Shown here: in pieces, positions 7,982 to 23,569 of the stretch
How the letters are laid out: each line of letters begins with the position of its first letter
Position numbering within the stretch: the first letter of the stretch is position 1
NCBI GenBank assembly: GCA_050187175.1
Contig: JBFWXS010000026.1
Coordinates: 1 to 64,000 of the forward strand
DNA from: Zeimonas sp050187175
GTDB taxonomy: Bacteria; Pseudomonadota; Gammaproteobacteria; Burkholderiales; Burkholderiaceae_E
Direction: 5' to 3'
DNA: 64,000 nucleotides
Position numbers and translations under genes: made by a program
Notes under the pieces: model-generated
What the model saw: only the letters and a program-made list of their open reading frames with translations
Databases searched by the model: none
Told to the model about the DNA's origin: nothing

Positions 7982-8923
7982 ATGAAACGATGGACGGCGG
8001 TTGCGGCCGCATTGGCCTTCGCCGCGACTTCCAGCTGGGCGCAGGCGCCGAGTGGGCGGCCGCTGCAGATGCTCATCAATTTCCCTGCCGGCGCCTCCAC
8101 GGACATCGTGGGACGGGCTTTCGGCGAAGCCTTCAGGGCCGCGCTGGACCGGCCGTTGGTCGTGATGAACAAGGGCGGGGCCTTCGGCACGATCGGCGTG
8201 AGCGCGACCGTGGCGGCCGCGCCCGACGGCAACACGATCGGCTTCCTGACCTCGATACCGATCACGCTGCAGCCCTTGCTGATCAAGGATGCGCGCTACA
8301 CGCTGGCGGACCTGGTACCCATCTGCCGCGTCAACGATGCGCCCACCACCTTGATCGCTTCGCCCAAATCCGGGTTCACGCAGTTGTCGCAGGTGGTCGA
8401 GAAGGCGCGCCCGGCGCCCGGCAAGCTGAACCTCGGCGTACCGGGGCTCAATTCTGGCCCCCACATCGCGATGATCATGCTGATGGAAAGCGCCGGTATC
8501 GACATGCTCGTGATACCGCATCAGGGCGACAACAATGCGGTGCAGCCGCTGCAGTCGGGCGAGCTGGACGTGGCGGTGGCGCAGCCGTCGTTCGGGCCGC
8601 TGCATGGCTTCAAGGTCCTGGGCGTGTCCTCGGCCAGCAGGCTCGCCAGCCTGCCGGACGTCCCGACCTTCACGGAATCCGGCTATCCGGCGGTGCAGTC
8701 GGTCAGCATGGGTCTGTTCGGTCCCAAGGGAATGCCGCCCGACGTGGTGCGCACGATGGAACGGGCCTGCGAGCTTGCCGTCAACAATCCCAGGTTCCAG
8801 GAAACGATGAGGAACATCAAGCAGACGCCGACGTATGCGGATGCGGCCTCATATGCGAAGCAGCTGCAGAACGATGCGGCGGCGATGAAGGCGATGGCTG
8901 AGCGCCTGGTGCCGGCGAAATAA
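7982..8923 (+). CDS. Bug/TctC family periplasmic substrate-binding protein, orphan
   Basis: 313 residues starting with a signal peptide (MKRWTAVAAALAFAATSSWAQA, cleavage near residue 21) and the Bug hallmarks INFPAGASTDIVGR and, later, DVPTFTESGYP. These proteins bind carboxylates and serve tripartite tricarboxylate transporters or signalling. No TctA/TctB gene is adjacent, so it is an orphan that must use membrane subunits elsewhere; a complete set lies at 20461-23462. It is last in the CoA-transferase/crotonase unit, linking uptake with activation. A GGAAAGGA ribosome site precedes ATG. Confidence 0.93.
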   Translation: MKRWTAVAAALAFAATSSWAQAPSGRPLQMLINFPAGASTDIVGRAFGEAFRAALDRPLVVMNKGGAFGTIGVSATVAAAPDGNTIGFLTSIPITLQPLLIKDARYTLADLVPICRVNDAPTTLIASPKSGFTQLSQVVEKARPAPGKLNLGVPGLNSGPHIAMIMLMESAGIDMLVIPHQGDNNAVQPLQSGELDVAVAQPSFGPLHGFKVLGVSSASRLASLPDVPTFTESGYPAVQSVSMGLFGPKGMPPDVVRTMERACELAVNNPRFQETMRNIKQTPTYADAASYAKQLQNDAAAMKAMAERLVPAK

Positions 8924-8968
8924 GAGGCTGGCTGGTCCGGCGGGCGTGCTGCGCGACGCCTTGCTGCA

Positions 8969-9580
8969 CTACGCGTCGCGGTGGTAGGCCAGCCGGCGCT
9001 CGTCCTCGGTCAGGACGTAGGGTTCATGAATCGGCGCGCGCGAGCCGTCCGCGAAGAACGGTGTTTGCCGATGGCTGCCGGACAGCCGTGCCGCCAGCAG
9101 GCTGCCGGCGAGATTGAACATGGCCAGCGCGCGCGATGCGAGCGGCACGGCCGGAACGGGGCCGTACGCCGACTTCGTGTTGACGGCGATGCGCACCGGC
9201 CCGAAGGCGGCACGGCGCGCCGCCGCTTCGCCGAGGCAGCTATGCACGACGCCGACGTACGCGATCCTCGGATTGCGCGGCGTATTGCCGATCGGTGTGC
9301 GGCAGCATCGCGCATACCAGCGCAGCAGGCCTCGCGGGCGCAGCGACAGGCAGGCAAGCGCATCGAGGCCGCCGGTGAAACTCAGATCGCGCGGGTGCAT
9401 GGCGACGACTTCGGTGCCGCCCGAGTCGTCGAGAGCGGTGCCGCCGGTGCCGCCGCTCGCGAGGAAGCGGGCGTACGCCTGGCAATCGGCGCAATAGCAA
9501 AGCGCCCGCGTCGCGCTGCGCGAGACGCGCAGCTCGCCTTGCAGCGTGCCGCAGCGACAGCGAAGTGCGTGGGTCTTCAT
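8969..9580 (-). CDS. DUF6151 family, GFA-like zinc protein
   Basis: 203 residues with a zinc-ligand pattern like the GFA (glutathione-dependent formaldehyde-activating) fold: CRCG near residues 8-11, then CYCADCQAYARFL near 28-40, and CCRTPIGNTPRNPRIAYVG. The family is annotated DUF6151; its reaction is unknown. The start ATG lies 7 bp after the uvrA stop on the same strand, so the gene probably rides on the uvrA transcript. Confidence 0.85.
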   Translation of the reverse strand: MKTHALRCRCGTLQGELRVSRSATRALCYCADCQAYARFLASGGTGGTALDDSGGTEVVAMHPRDLSFTGGLDALACLSLRPRGLLRWYARCCRTPIGNTPRNPRIAYVGVVHSCLGEAAARRAAFGPVRIAVNTKSAYGPVPAVPLASRALAMFNLAGSLLAARLSGSHRQTPFFADGSRAPIHEPYVLTEDERRLAYHRDA

Positions 9581-9587
9581 GGCGGCG

Positions 9588-15931
<6,344 letters not shown>

Positions 15932-16030
15932 CGGGGTTCGGTTCGATTCGGGAAGGGGGCTCGGACCAGTCTATCAGCATCGCGGCCGCGGCCCGGAACG
16001 CGGCGCTGCGGCGAGCTACACTGGCGGACT

Positions 16031-16474
16031 ATGGCCGTCAAAGACCCTGCTGCTGCCGCGACATCATCGCCGGCCACCGCTCCGCACCGCTCGCGCCCGC
16101 TCGCCGGCGCGCTGGCCCTGTTCGTCGGCGCCACCGGCGCGCACCGCTTGTACCTGGGCGCGCGCTACTGGTGGATCTACCCGCTGTTCGCGCTGCCGGC
16201 GCTCGGCATCGCGCTGAGCTCGCCGCAATGGTTCCGCAGTCCGGCGTTCTTCGTGACGGCCATCGTGATGCTGGTGACCATGCTGGAGGCGATCATCTTC
16301 GGGCTGACGCCGGACGAGAAATGGGATGCGCGCTACAACCCGGCTTCCGGGCAGCGTTCAGCCAATCGCTGGCCGCCGGTGCTGATCGCGATCGCCGCGC
16401 TGGCGCTGGGCGCGACGCTGATGATGACGGTGCTGGCGATCGCGCTGGAAGCGTATTTCGACACGCTGCGCTGA
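16031..16474 (+). CDS. TM2 domain membrane protein
   Basis: 147 residues with the TM2-domain signature GATGAHRLYLGARYWWIY near residues 33-50: two membrane helices joined by a tight turn, preceded by the conserved Gly-His-Arg-Tyr element. A further hydrophobic pair lies near 72-92 and 117-138. Function of TM2 proteins in bacteria is poorly known. A longer open frame begins at 15878, but it would overlap the start of divergent uvrA, so ATG 16031 is chosen. Confidence 0.82.
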   Translation: MAVKDPAAAATSSPATAPHRSRPLAGALALFVGATGAHRLYLGARYWWIYPLFALPALGIALSSPQWFRSPAFFVTAIVMLVTMLEAIIFGLTPDEKWDARYNPASGQRSANRWPPVLIAIAALALGATLMMTVLAIALEAYFDTLR

Positions 16475-16568
16475 GCGCGTCGGCGATGCGCGCCCTTGCG
16501 TGAGCGACGCGCGTAGCCGTGAGCGACACGCGTAGCCGTGAACGACGCGCACGGTGCACGTGGCCGGG

Positions 16569-16596
16569 CTAGGTGGTGAATGCTAGGTGGTGAATG
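16569..16596. repeat. 14-bp direct repeat at the araC-type stop codon
   Basis: CTAGGTGGTGAATG occurs twice back to back. The second copy contains the TAG stop of the minus-strand AraC gene; the first copy lies just beyond it, so the duplication did not alter the protein. Confidence 0.9.
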
Positions 16597-17593
16597 CCTG
16601 CCGGTAGCGCAGCGGCGGCAGGCCGACGCGCCGCCGCAGCTCGCGCGTGAAGTGGGCCTGGTCGGCGAAGCCGCAGACGAAGCCGATTTCGGCGACCGGG
16701 CGCTGCGAATGCAGCAGCCACCATGCCGCGGCACGGCAGCGCAGCTCGGCCAGCAGCGGCGCGTAGCCGGTGCCCGCGTCCGACAGCGCGCGCTGCAGCG
16801 TGCGCGGCGCGAAGCCGAGCGCTCCTGCCAGCGAGGGCAGCGTCAGCGGCTGCGTCAGGTCGTTCAGCAGCAGCCGGGCCGCGGCTACGAGCAGCGGCGG
16901 CCAGTCCGGGCCATGCAGCAGGTCGGCCGGAGGGGCGGTCGAGACGGTTGACGCCGAGGCGGTTGACGCGGTCGACGCGCGGCTCGATTCCGCCGACCCC
17001 GGCGCAGCGACCCAGTCCAGACGCCATGCGGCAGTGCCGCCGGCGGCCGCGGCGCGCTGCAGCGCCGCCGCGTCGGGCTCGGGGTAGACAGGCACGCCGC
17101 CGGCGCAGGCGCGCACCTGCTGCAGTCCAAGCGCTTCCAGCAGCGCGATCAGCAGGCCGAGCACGACCAGGCTTTCCGCTGCGAGCGGGGCAGGGCCGTG
17201 GACGGCGACGTGACGCAGCCGGGCACCGCCGCAGCGCCGCGACGCACCGAGGTCATCGAGCTTCAGCAGCTGGCAGCGGTGCCGTGAATGGACGTAACGC
17301 TCGAGCCGTTGCCAGCGCTCGAGCAGATCGGCGACGCCGCGGGCTGAGGCGAGCGCGCGGTGCGTGGGATCGTTGCGATAGTGGCTCAGCCCGCAGCCCA
17401 GCAGCGCCAGGCAGCCGATGCCGCCGCGGCGCACGGCATCGGCGATCACCGCCCGCTTCAGATCGAGCGGCACGCGCGCCGCGGCGTCCAGGCGCGAGCC
17501 TGCGGCCTGCGCCTCGTCCGGCGGCATCAGCCCGCGTTCGCGCATGCCGTGGATCAGCACGCGGACCATGGCGGCGCTGGCGAAATCGCTCAT
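16583..17593 (-). CDS. AraC family transcriptional regulator
   Basis: 336 residues: an N-terminal OruR/ArgR-like sensing region (about 1-215), a low-complexity Ser/Thr/Ala stretch (SSRASTASTASASTVSTAP) near 204-222, and a C-terminal AraC double helix-turn-helix with SLAGALGFAPRTLQRAL and VAEIGFVCGFADQAHFTRELRRRVG. It lies 30 bp downstream of the molybdenum hydroxylase gene pair on the same strand, so it may report on and regulate that enzyme, by analogy with other clusters. Confidence 0.93.
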   Translation of the reverse strand: MSDFASAAMVRVLIHGMRERGLMPPDEAQAAGSRLDAAARVPLDLKRAVIADAVRRGGIGCLALLGCGLSHYRNDPTHRALASARGVADLLERWQRLERYVHSRHRCQLLKLDDLGASRRCGGARLRHVAVHGPAPLAAESLVVLGLLIALLEALGLQQVRACAGGVPVYPEPDAAALQRAAAAGGTAAWRLDWVAAPGSAESSRASTASTASASTVSTAPPADLLHGPDWPPLLVAAARLLLNDLTQPLTLPSLAGALGFAPRTLQRALSDAGTGYAPLLAELRCRAAAWWLLHSQRPVAEIGFVCGFADQAHFTRELRRRVGLPPLRYRQAFTT

Positions 17594-17623
17594 CGTTCGC
17601 GGATCGTCATCGTTCGCAGGTCG

Positions 17624-19831
17624 TCATCGTCTATGCATCATGACACGGGGCCGGTGCGGGGCCAGTGCGTCGCGGAACTCGGCAGCCTGGAGCGGCAGCC
17701 GTGTCAGGCGGAATCCGACGGCATCGCGCAGCGCATTGGCGATCGCGGCGCCGGCAGCGATGATTACCGTCTCGCCGGCGCCGCTGGGCGGGTCGTTCTC
17801 GTCGATCAGCAGCACCTGCATCGGCGGAATCATGGGCAGCGAAGGAATCGGGCTGTCGGCGAAGCTGCTCGCGGCGATTCGCGCCGCGGCCGCCAGCGGC
17901 AGCCGTTCGACGAGAACCATGCCCAGCCCCCAGACCAGATTGCCTTCGCACTGCGCGCGCACCTGATCGGGGTTGATGACGCGGCCGCAGTCGTGGGCGC
18001 AGACCAGTCGTGTCACGGTCACGTCGCCGCTCACGGTGTCGACCGCGATGTCGGCGACGACGGCCGCGTAGCTCGCTTCCTTGTAGATGCCGCAGGCGAC
18101 GCCGCGGCCGCGGCGTATGCCGGCGTGGGACGCGGCCGGCGGCGTCCCGGCGGCCTCCGCGCAGCGCTGCAGCACACGCCGCAGCCGCGGGTCGTCGATG
18201 TGGGCCAGCCGGAACGGGACCGGGTCGACGCCGGCGGCGCGCGCGCATTCGTCGATCGCGCATTCGATGGCGAAGATGTTCGGCGTCGCGCCCAGTCCGC
18301 GCCATGGGCCCGTGTGCACGGGGATTCGCTGCGTGTCGAACTCGACGCGCCGGGCCGCGGCGCGATACGGCGGCATGGCGCCGCGCGCGACGCCGGGATC
18401 GCCGGCGAAGTCGGCCAGCCGCTGCAGCCACGGCGGAAAGCCCGCACTGGTGAAGATGATGTGGCTGCTGGCGAACGCGTGCCACCAGTCGTGCAGCCGG
18501 CCATCGCGGAGCCGGGCGCGAATGCGATGGCTGGACGGCGGGCGGTGGAAGGCGAAAGCGAATTCCTGCGCGCGCGTCCACTGCACCTTCACCGGCCGCT
18601 TGACGGCATGCGCGAGCAGCGCCGCCTCGAGCTCGACGCTGCAGAGGGTCTTGCCGCCGAAGGCGCCGCCGACGCGGCAGGCATGGACGACGACCTGGTC
18701 CTCGGACAATCCGAAGCGCCGCATCATCACGTCCCGCTGGTAGAAGACGTCCTGCGAACCGACCCACAGCTGCAGTCGCCCGGCAGCGTCGAATTCGGCC
18801 ACGGCGGCGCGCGGTTCGATGGCGGCGTGGGCGGCCAGTGGAACGTCGATGCGCAGATCGACGTCCCACGGCGCGGCCGTGTCGATCGGATCGCCATGCA
18901 GCCGGTGGGCCAGGGAACGTGATTCACGCAGACGTCGGTCGACGTCGATAGCGGCTTCGCTGCGGGCGTCTGGCGGCGAGTCGGCCTGGGCGTCGATCCG
19001 CGAATCGATCTGCGCGGCATCGACGCCCCGATCGACGCGCCAGCGCGGCGCGAGCGAACGTTCGATCCGGTCCAGCGCCGCCGGCGTGCGGGCCACGATG
19101 CCGATGCCGGCCGCGTGCATCTGCGTGAGCCGCGAGTCGCGGACCAGTGCAACGAAGCCGGGCACTGCGCGGGCCGCGGCTTCGTCGATCGCGATCAGTT
19201 CGCTGTGCAGTTCCGGCGATGCCGCGGCGCGCAGCACGCGTCCGTAGCACAGACCCGGCCGCTGCTGATCGGCGGCGAACAGCGGCTGCCCGCGCACGAT
19301 GGCCTCGGCCTGCGGTGCGCGCGGCGATCGTCCCACGAAGCGGCCGGCGCTGCCGTTCAGCGAGCGCAGCGGCGGCGCAGAGCTGCGCTGCGCCGCCATC
19401 TGCTGCTGCGTCAGGCCGCCGGCTAGGGCTTCGCGCAGCGCCGCGCAGGCGTGGGCCAGCGGAACGGCGAAGTCGCGGACCGATTCGCTGCCGACCGTGG
19501 CGCGCACGCGGCTGATCTGCTGCGTGTCGGGCAGCTTCACGTCGAGCGCATGCCAGTCGATGCCGAGCTCTTCGCAGGCGATCTGCTTGAGCGCGGTGCC
19601 TATGTTCTGTCCCATCTCGACGCGAGGCAGCCACAGCGTGTAGCGGCCCGCTGCGTACTGGATCCAGCCGGCAGCGTCGTCGGAGCCCGGTGCCGGCCGG
19701 CGCGGGAACACGGGCAGTGCGCAGCCCGCGATGAAGCCTGCCGTCAGGCCGGCGCTCGCCAGGCCGGCAGCCGTCAGGCCGGCGACCGCCAGCAGCCTGC
19801 GCCGCGCCGGCCGGCTCGGTGGCGCGTTCAT
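17624..19831 (-). CDS. Molybdopterin-binding subunit, isoquinoline 1-oxidoreductase (IorB) type
   Basis: 735 residues of the xanthine oxidase family large subunit. A twin-arginine-like leader (RRRLLAVAGLTAAGLASAGL near 11-30) predicts Tat export to the periplasm. Mo-cofactor blocks seen are WLPRVEMGQNIGTALKQ, VGGAFGGKT in the middle, and the C-terminal SGAGET carrying the probable catalytic Glu. The start at 19829-19831 overlaps the small-subunit stop (ATGA). With the 2Fe-2S subunit it should hydroxylate an N-heterocycle or aldehyde, passing electrons to a cytochrome; no cytochrome subunit is adjacent. Substrate unknown. Confidence 0.92.
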   Translation of the reverse strand: MNAPPSRPARRRLLAVAGLTAAGLASAGLTAGFIAGCALPVFPRRPAPGSDDAAGWIQYAAGRYTLWLPRVEMGQNIGTALKQIACEELGIDWHALDVKLPDTQQISRVRATVGSESVRDFAVPLAHACAALREALAGGLTQQQMAAQRSSAPPLRSLNGSAGRFVGRSPRAPQAEAIVRGQPLFAADQQRPGLCYGRVLRAAASPELHSELIAIDEAAARAVPGFVALVRDSRLTQMHAAGIGIVARTPAALDRIERSLAPRWRVDRGVDAAQIDSRIDAQADSPPDARSEAAIDVDRRLRESRSLAHRLHGDPIDTAAPWDVDLRIDVPLAAHAAIEPRAAVAEFDAAGRLQLWVGSQDVFYQRDVMMRRFGLSEDQVVVHACRVGGAFGGKTLCSVELEAALLAHAVKRPVKVQWTRAQEFAFAFHRPPSSHRIRARLRDGRLHDWWHAFASSHIIFTSAGFPPWLQRLADFAGDPGVARGAMPPYRAAARRVEFDTQRIPVHTGPWRGLGATPNIFAIECAIDECARAAGVDPVPFRLAHIDDPRLRRVLQRCAEAAGTPPAASHAGIRRGRGVACGIYKEASYAAVVADIAVDTVSGDVTVTRLVCAHDCGRVINPDQVRAQCEGNLVWGLGMVLVERLPLAAAARIAASSFADSPIPSLPMIPPMQVLLIDENDPPSGAGETVIIAAGAAIANALRDAVGFRLTRLPLQAAEFRDALAPHRPRVMMHRR

Positions 19832-20295
19832 TCCGTCGACCCTGCTGCGCGCTGTACGGCGCGGCGGATCCGCTGCTGCGTGCCGCAGCGGCACAGATGG
19901 CCGGCCATGGCGGCATCGATGTCGGCCGCGCTGGGCCGCGGAACGGCGCGCAGCAGCGCGACCGCCCCCATGATCTGGCCGGCCTGGCAGTAGCCGCATT
20001 GCGCCACGGCTTCGTCGAGCCAGGCCTGCTGCACCGGATGCAGTCGTTCGCCTTGCGCCAGCCCTTCGATCGTCGTGATTTCGCGCCTACCGACCGCTGC
20101 CGCCGGCAGCACGCAGCTGCGGACCGCGGCGCCGTCGAGCAGCACGGTGCAGGCGCCGCATTGCGCGGCGCCGCAGCCGTACTTGGCGCCGACCAGGCCG
20201 AGGGCTTCGCGCAGCACGTGCAGCAGGCTGTCGTCGTGCCACGCCGGTGGAACGAGATGGTCGCTTCCGTTGATCTTCAGCATCATGGCGGGCAT
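19828..20295 (-). CDS. 2Fe-2S subunit, isoquinoline 1-oxidoreductase (IorA) type
   Basis: 155 residues with two iron-sulphur motifs: plant-type CGAAQCGAC plus a later Cys in AVRSC (residues about 40-63), and the helical-domain pair CGYC ... HLCRCGTQQRIRRAV (about 99-147). This is the small electron-transfer subunit of IorAB-type molybdenum hydroxylases. Alternative starts exist at M4 and M5. It is first of the unit iorA-iorB-araC and is divergent from the TctCBA transporter genes, with 165 bp between. Confidence 0.93.
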   Translation of the reverse strand: MPAMMLKINGSDHLVPPAWHDDSLLHVLREALGLVGAKYGCGAAQCGACTVLLDGAAVRSCVLPAAAVGRREITTIEGLAQGERLHPVQQAWLDEAVAQCGYCQAGQIMGAVALLRAVPRPSAADIDAAMAGHLCRCGTQQRIRRAVQRAAGSTE

Positions 20296-20460
20296 CCGTG
20301 CGTGTGAGATGACGGATCATAGGAATGCCGTGCCGCCGACGTCTTGAATCTGCGCGCCACGGCGGCGCGCCTTTTCCCGCGGCAGCGGGTGTTGCGCGGC
20401 CGCCGCGTGACGGGCCTGACGGCGGGCGCCATAATCGCGAATCGACAGGAGATGCAGATC

Positions 20461-21435
20461 ATGAATACAAAACGCCGCCGCCTGGCGCTTGCCGCCGGTC
20501 TGACCCCCATGCTTGCTGCGCTGCCGCGTCTGGCCGCCGCGCAGCAGTTGTTCGAATCCGTGTTCATGTTCATCCCCGCCGGCCCCGGCGGCGGCTGGGA
20601 CGGCACGGGCCGGGCGATCGAGCAGGCCTGCCGGGGGGCGGGACTGGTCGGCAGCTTCCAGTTCGAGAACGTCGGCGGCGCCGGCGGCATGGTGGGCCTG
20701 CCGCGCTTCGTCAACCAGCGCAAGGGCACGCCGAACGCGCTGATGGTCGGCGGTTCGGTCATGGTCGGCGCAGGCATCCAGAACAAGAGCCCGATCACGA
20801 TCAAGGACGTGATTCCGGTCGCCAGCCTGACCGAGGAGGCCGGCGTCGTCGTCGTGCCGACGAACAGCCCGCACAAGACGTGGAAGGATCTGGAGAACGC
20901 CATCAAGGCCAATCCGCGCGCGGTCAGCGTGGCCGGCGGCTCGTCGGGCGGTACCGATCACCAGCTGCTGGGCAAGATCATCAAGGCGGTCGGCCGCAAT
21001 CCCCGCGAGGCCGCTTATGTCGCGTTCGCCGGCGGCGGGCCGGCCAATGCGGCGATCCTCGGCGGACAGGTCACGGCCGGCATCTCCGGCTACTCCGAGT
21101 TCGCCGAGCAGATCCAGGCCGGCCGCATGCGCGCGCTGGCGGTCTCCGGCACCAAGCGGATTCCCGGCGTCGACGTGCCGACGCTGACCGAGCTCGGCAT
21201 GCAGGTGTCGGCGGCCAACTGGCGCGGCGTGTTCGCGCCGCCGGGCATCACGCCCGCCCAGCGGCAGGCCCTGGTCGATCTGGCCACGCGCATGCATGCG
21301 TCCAAGCAGTGGAAGGACCTGGTGGCACAGCGCAAATGGACCGACGTGTTCCTGGCCGGCGACGCGTTCTCGAAGATGCTGGCCGAGGACATCGCCAGCA
21401 CCGAGGCCGTGATGAAGGACCTGGGGCTGGTCTGA
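20461..21435 (+). CDS. tctC: TctC/Bug substrate-binding protein of a tripartite transporter
   Basis: 324 residues with a signal peptide containing RRRLALAAGLTPMLAALPRLAAAQQ and mature fold motifs FIPAGPGGGWDGTGRAIEQA and later VPTLTELG. It should capture a carboxylate in the periplasm for TctAB. The open frame extends to 20344, but the ATG at 20461 follows AGGAGAT and starts a proper leader. First gene of tctC-tctB-tctA; its TGA lies 2 bp before the tctB start. Confidence 0.94.
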   Translation: MNTKRRRLALAAGLTPMLAALPRLAAAQQLFESVFMFIPAGPGGGWDGTGRAIEQACRGAGLVGSFQFENVGGAGGMVGLPRFVNQRKGTPNALMVGGSVMVGAGIQNKSPITIKDVIPVASLTEEAGVVVVPTNSPHKTWKDLENAIKANPRAVSVAGGSSGGTDHQLLGKIIKAVGRNPREAAYVAFAGGGPANAAILGGQVTAGISGYSEFAEQIQAGRMRALAVSGTKRIPGVDVPTLTELGMQVSAANWRGVFAPPGITPAQRQALVDLATRMHASKQWKDLVAQRKWTDVFLAGDAFSKMLAEDIASTEAVMKDLGLV

Positions 21436-21437
21436 GC

Positions 21438-21932
21438 ATGACGCCCGCTCGCGAGTCGCGGCGCGGCGCCCGCCTGATGGCGCTGGCGCTGGTCGCGGTG
21501 GTGCTGGTCGCCGCCTGGCAGGCGTGGCTGATTCCGCAGCCGCCGGCGCTGGCCGAGGTCGGCCCGCGCGAGATGCCGATCGCGCTGGTGGCGGCGCTGG
21601 CGATCGCCGTGCTGGTCTATCTGCGGCAGGCCTGGCGCGGCGAGGCGCCGGACACGCTGCATCAGCCGGACGAAGCGCCGCTGCCCGGCGGGCGCGGCCG
21701 CGTCGTCTGGATCGTCGCAGGCCTGGCGGCGATTCTGCTGCTGACGCCCGTGCTGGGAATCGGCGCCGCCGCCGTCGCCGCCTTCGTGCTGGTGGCGCGC
21801 GCCTTCGACAGCCGGCGTTGGCTGCGCGATCTGATCGTGGCGCTGATCTTCGTGTTCGCTGTCTGGTACGTCTTCGATCGTCTGCTGGGCGTGCAGCTCG
21901 GCCCGTTCGTGACGCTGGGCTTTCCTAAGTAG
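21438..21932 (+). CDS. tctB: TctB small membrane subunit of the tripartite transporter
   Basis: 164 residues with four hydrophobic segments (about 11-29, 45-60, 95-120, 130-150), a charged loop between the second and third, and the family end YVFDRLLGVQLGPFVTLGF. Small subunit of the TTT permease, partner of TctA. The ATG sits two bases after the tctC stop, showing operon organisation. Confidence 0.88.
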   Translation: MTPARESRRGARLMALALVAVVLVAAWQAWLIPQPPALAEVGPREMPIALVAALAIAVLVYLRQAWRGEAPDTLHQPDEAPLPGGRGRVVWIVAGLAAILLLTPVLGIGAAAVAAFVLVARAFDSRRWLRDLIVALIFVFAVWYVFDRLLGVQLGPFVTLGFPK

Positions 21933-21974
21933 CCGGGCCGACGCGGCCTCGAGCCGCAGACGGAGACACTCCGC

Positions 21975-23462
21975 GTGGATGCGCTTCAATCGCTGATGGG
22001 CGGCTTCTCGGCCGCGCTGGAACCGTCGATCCTGCTGTACGGCTTCCTCGGCTGCCTGCTGGGCACCATGGTCGGCGTGTTGCCCGGCATAGGTCCGGCG
22101 CTGACCATCGCGCTGCTGCTGCCGCTGACTTTCAAGGTGCCGGCCGCGGCGATGTTCGTGATGTTCGCCGGCGTCTACTACGGCGCCATGTACGGAGGGT
22201 CGACGACCTCGATCCTGATCAACACGCCCGGCGAGTCGGCCACTGTCGTCACTGCGCTGGAAGGCTACAAGATGGCGCGCCGCGGCCGGGCCGGCGCGGC
22301 GCTGGCGACGGCGGCGATCGGCAGCTTCGTGGCCGGCACCATCGCGACCATCGCGCTGACCTTCGTGGCGCCGATGGTCGTCGAGGCGGCATTGAAGTTC
22401 GGGCCGGCCGAATACTTCAGCCTGATGGTGCTGTCGCTGGTCGCCGTCTCGGCGGTGCTGGGCAGTTCGGTGCTGCGCGGCGTGGTCATCCTGCTGCTGG
22501 GGCTGCTGCTCGGACTGGTCGGCGTCGATCTGCAGAGCGGGCAGCCGCGCTTCACGTTCGGCACTGCGGAGCTGCTCGACGGCATCGAATTCACGGCGGC
22601 CGCGGTCGGCCTGTTCGCTGTCGGCGAGGCGCTGTTCCTGGCCTGGCAGGGGCGCGCCGGCAAGGACGAAGTGCTGAAGCTCAGCGGCAAGGTCGGACTG
22701 ACGCGCGCCGATTTCAAGCGCAGCTGGAAGCCCTGGCTGCGCGGCGCGGCTTACGGCTTCCCGATAGGCGCGATGCCGGCCGGCGGAGCCGAGCTGCCGA
22801 CGCTGCTGTCGTACTACACCGAGAAGAAGCTCAGCAAGCACCCCGAGGAATTCGGCCAGGGCGCCATCGAAGGCGTGGCCGGGCCGGAGGCGGCCAACAA
22901 CGCCGCGGCGGCCGGGGTGCTGATGCCGCTGCTGACGCTGGGTATTCCCACGTCGGCGACTGCGGCGGTCATCCTGTCGGCCTTCGAGAGCTATGGCATC
23001 CAGCCGGGGCCGATGCTGTTCACGCAGCAGTCGGGCCTCGTCTGGACGCTGATCGCCAGCCTGTACATCGGCAACGTGATCCTGCTGCTGCTGAATCTGC
23101 CGCTGGTCGGCATCTGGGTCCGGCTGCTGTCCATCCCCGCGCCGCTGCTCTACGCCGGCATCATCGTGATCTCGACCATAGGCGTCTATGGCGCCGGCAA
23201 CTCGCTGTTCGACGTGGGCCTGCTCTATGCATTCGGCCTGCTCGGCTATGCGATGCGCCGCTTCGATTTTCCGGTGGCGCCGCTGGTCGTAGGCCTGATC
23301 CTCGGACCGATGATGGAGCAGTCCATGCGGCAGGCGCTGACCATCAGCCAGGGCGAATGGAGCACCTTCTTCACCCGTCCGCTGTCGGGCCTGCTGCTGC
23401 TGATCGCGGCGGCGCTGCTGGTGGGGCCGTGGATCTGGCGCTGGTACCGCGGCCGCGCCTGA
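21975..23462 (+). CDS. tctA: TctA large membrane subunit of the tripartite transporter
   Basis: 495 residues, about a dozen transmembrane helices, with the TctA signatures GCLLGTMVGVLPGIGPALTI, YYGAMYGGSTTSILINTPGE, and the second copy block GVAGPEAANNAAAAGVLMPLLTLGIPTS. Forms the transport channel driven by ion gradients. The best start is GTG at 21975 (CGGAGA upstream). Completes tctCBA; the substrate is unknown but the divergent Ior-type oxidase suggests an aromatic or heterocyclic acid (inference). Confidence 0.95.
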   Translation: MDALQSLMGGFSAALEPSILLYGFLGCLLGTMVGVLPGIGPALTIALLLPLTFKVPAAAMFVMFAGVYYGAMYGGSTTSILINTPGESATVVTALEGYKMARRGRAGAALATAAIGSFVAGTIATIALTFVAPMVVEAALKFGPAEYFSLMVLSLVAVSAVLGSSVLRGVVILLLGLLLGLVGVDLQSGQPRFTFGTAELLDGIEFTAAAVGLFAVGEALFLAWQGRAGKDEVLKLSGKVGLTRADFKRSWKPWLRGAAYGFPIGAMPAGGAELPTLLSYYTEKKLSKHPEEFGQGAIEGVAGPEAANNAAAAGVLMPLLTLGIPTSATAAVILSAFESYGIQPGPMLFTQQSGLVWTLIASLYIGNVILLLLNLPLVGIWVRLLSIPAPLLYAGIIVISTIGVYGAGNSLFDVGLLYAFGLLGYAMRRFDFPVAPLVVGLILGPMMEQSMRQALTISQGEWSTFFTRPLSGLLLLIAAALLVGPWIWRWYRGRA

Positions 23463-23569
23463 GCGGTGCGGGAGGGCAGCGCGGCGGGATGTTGGTACGC
23501 TGCACTGCAGCGTCGCCGCCGCGATCGTTATATGCTGCGGTTTTGACGTCCGCGCATGAGAGCCCGTAG

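Noticed and set aside
15932..16030. LexA box upstream of uvrA
   Set aside because: No CTG-N10-CAG arrangement was found in the divergent gap.
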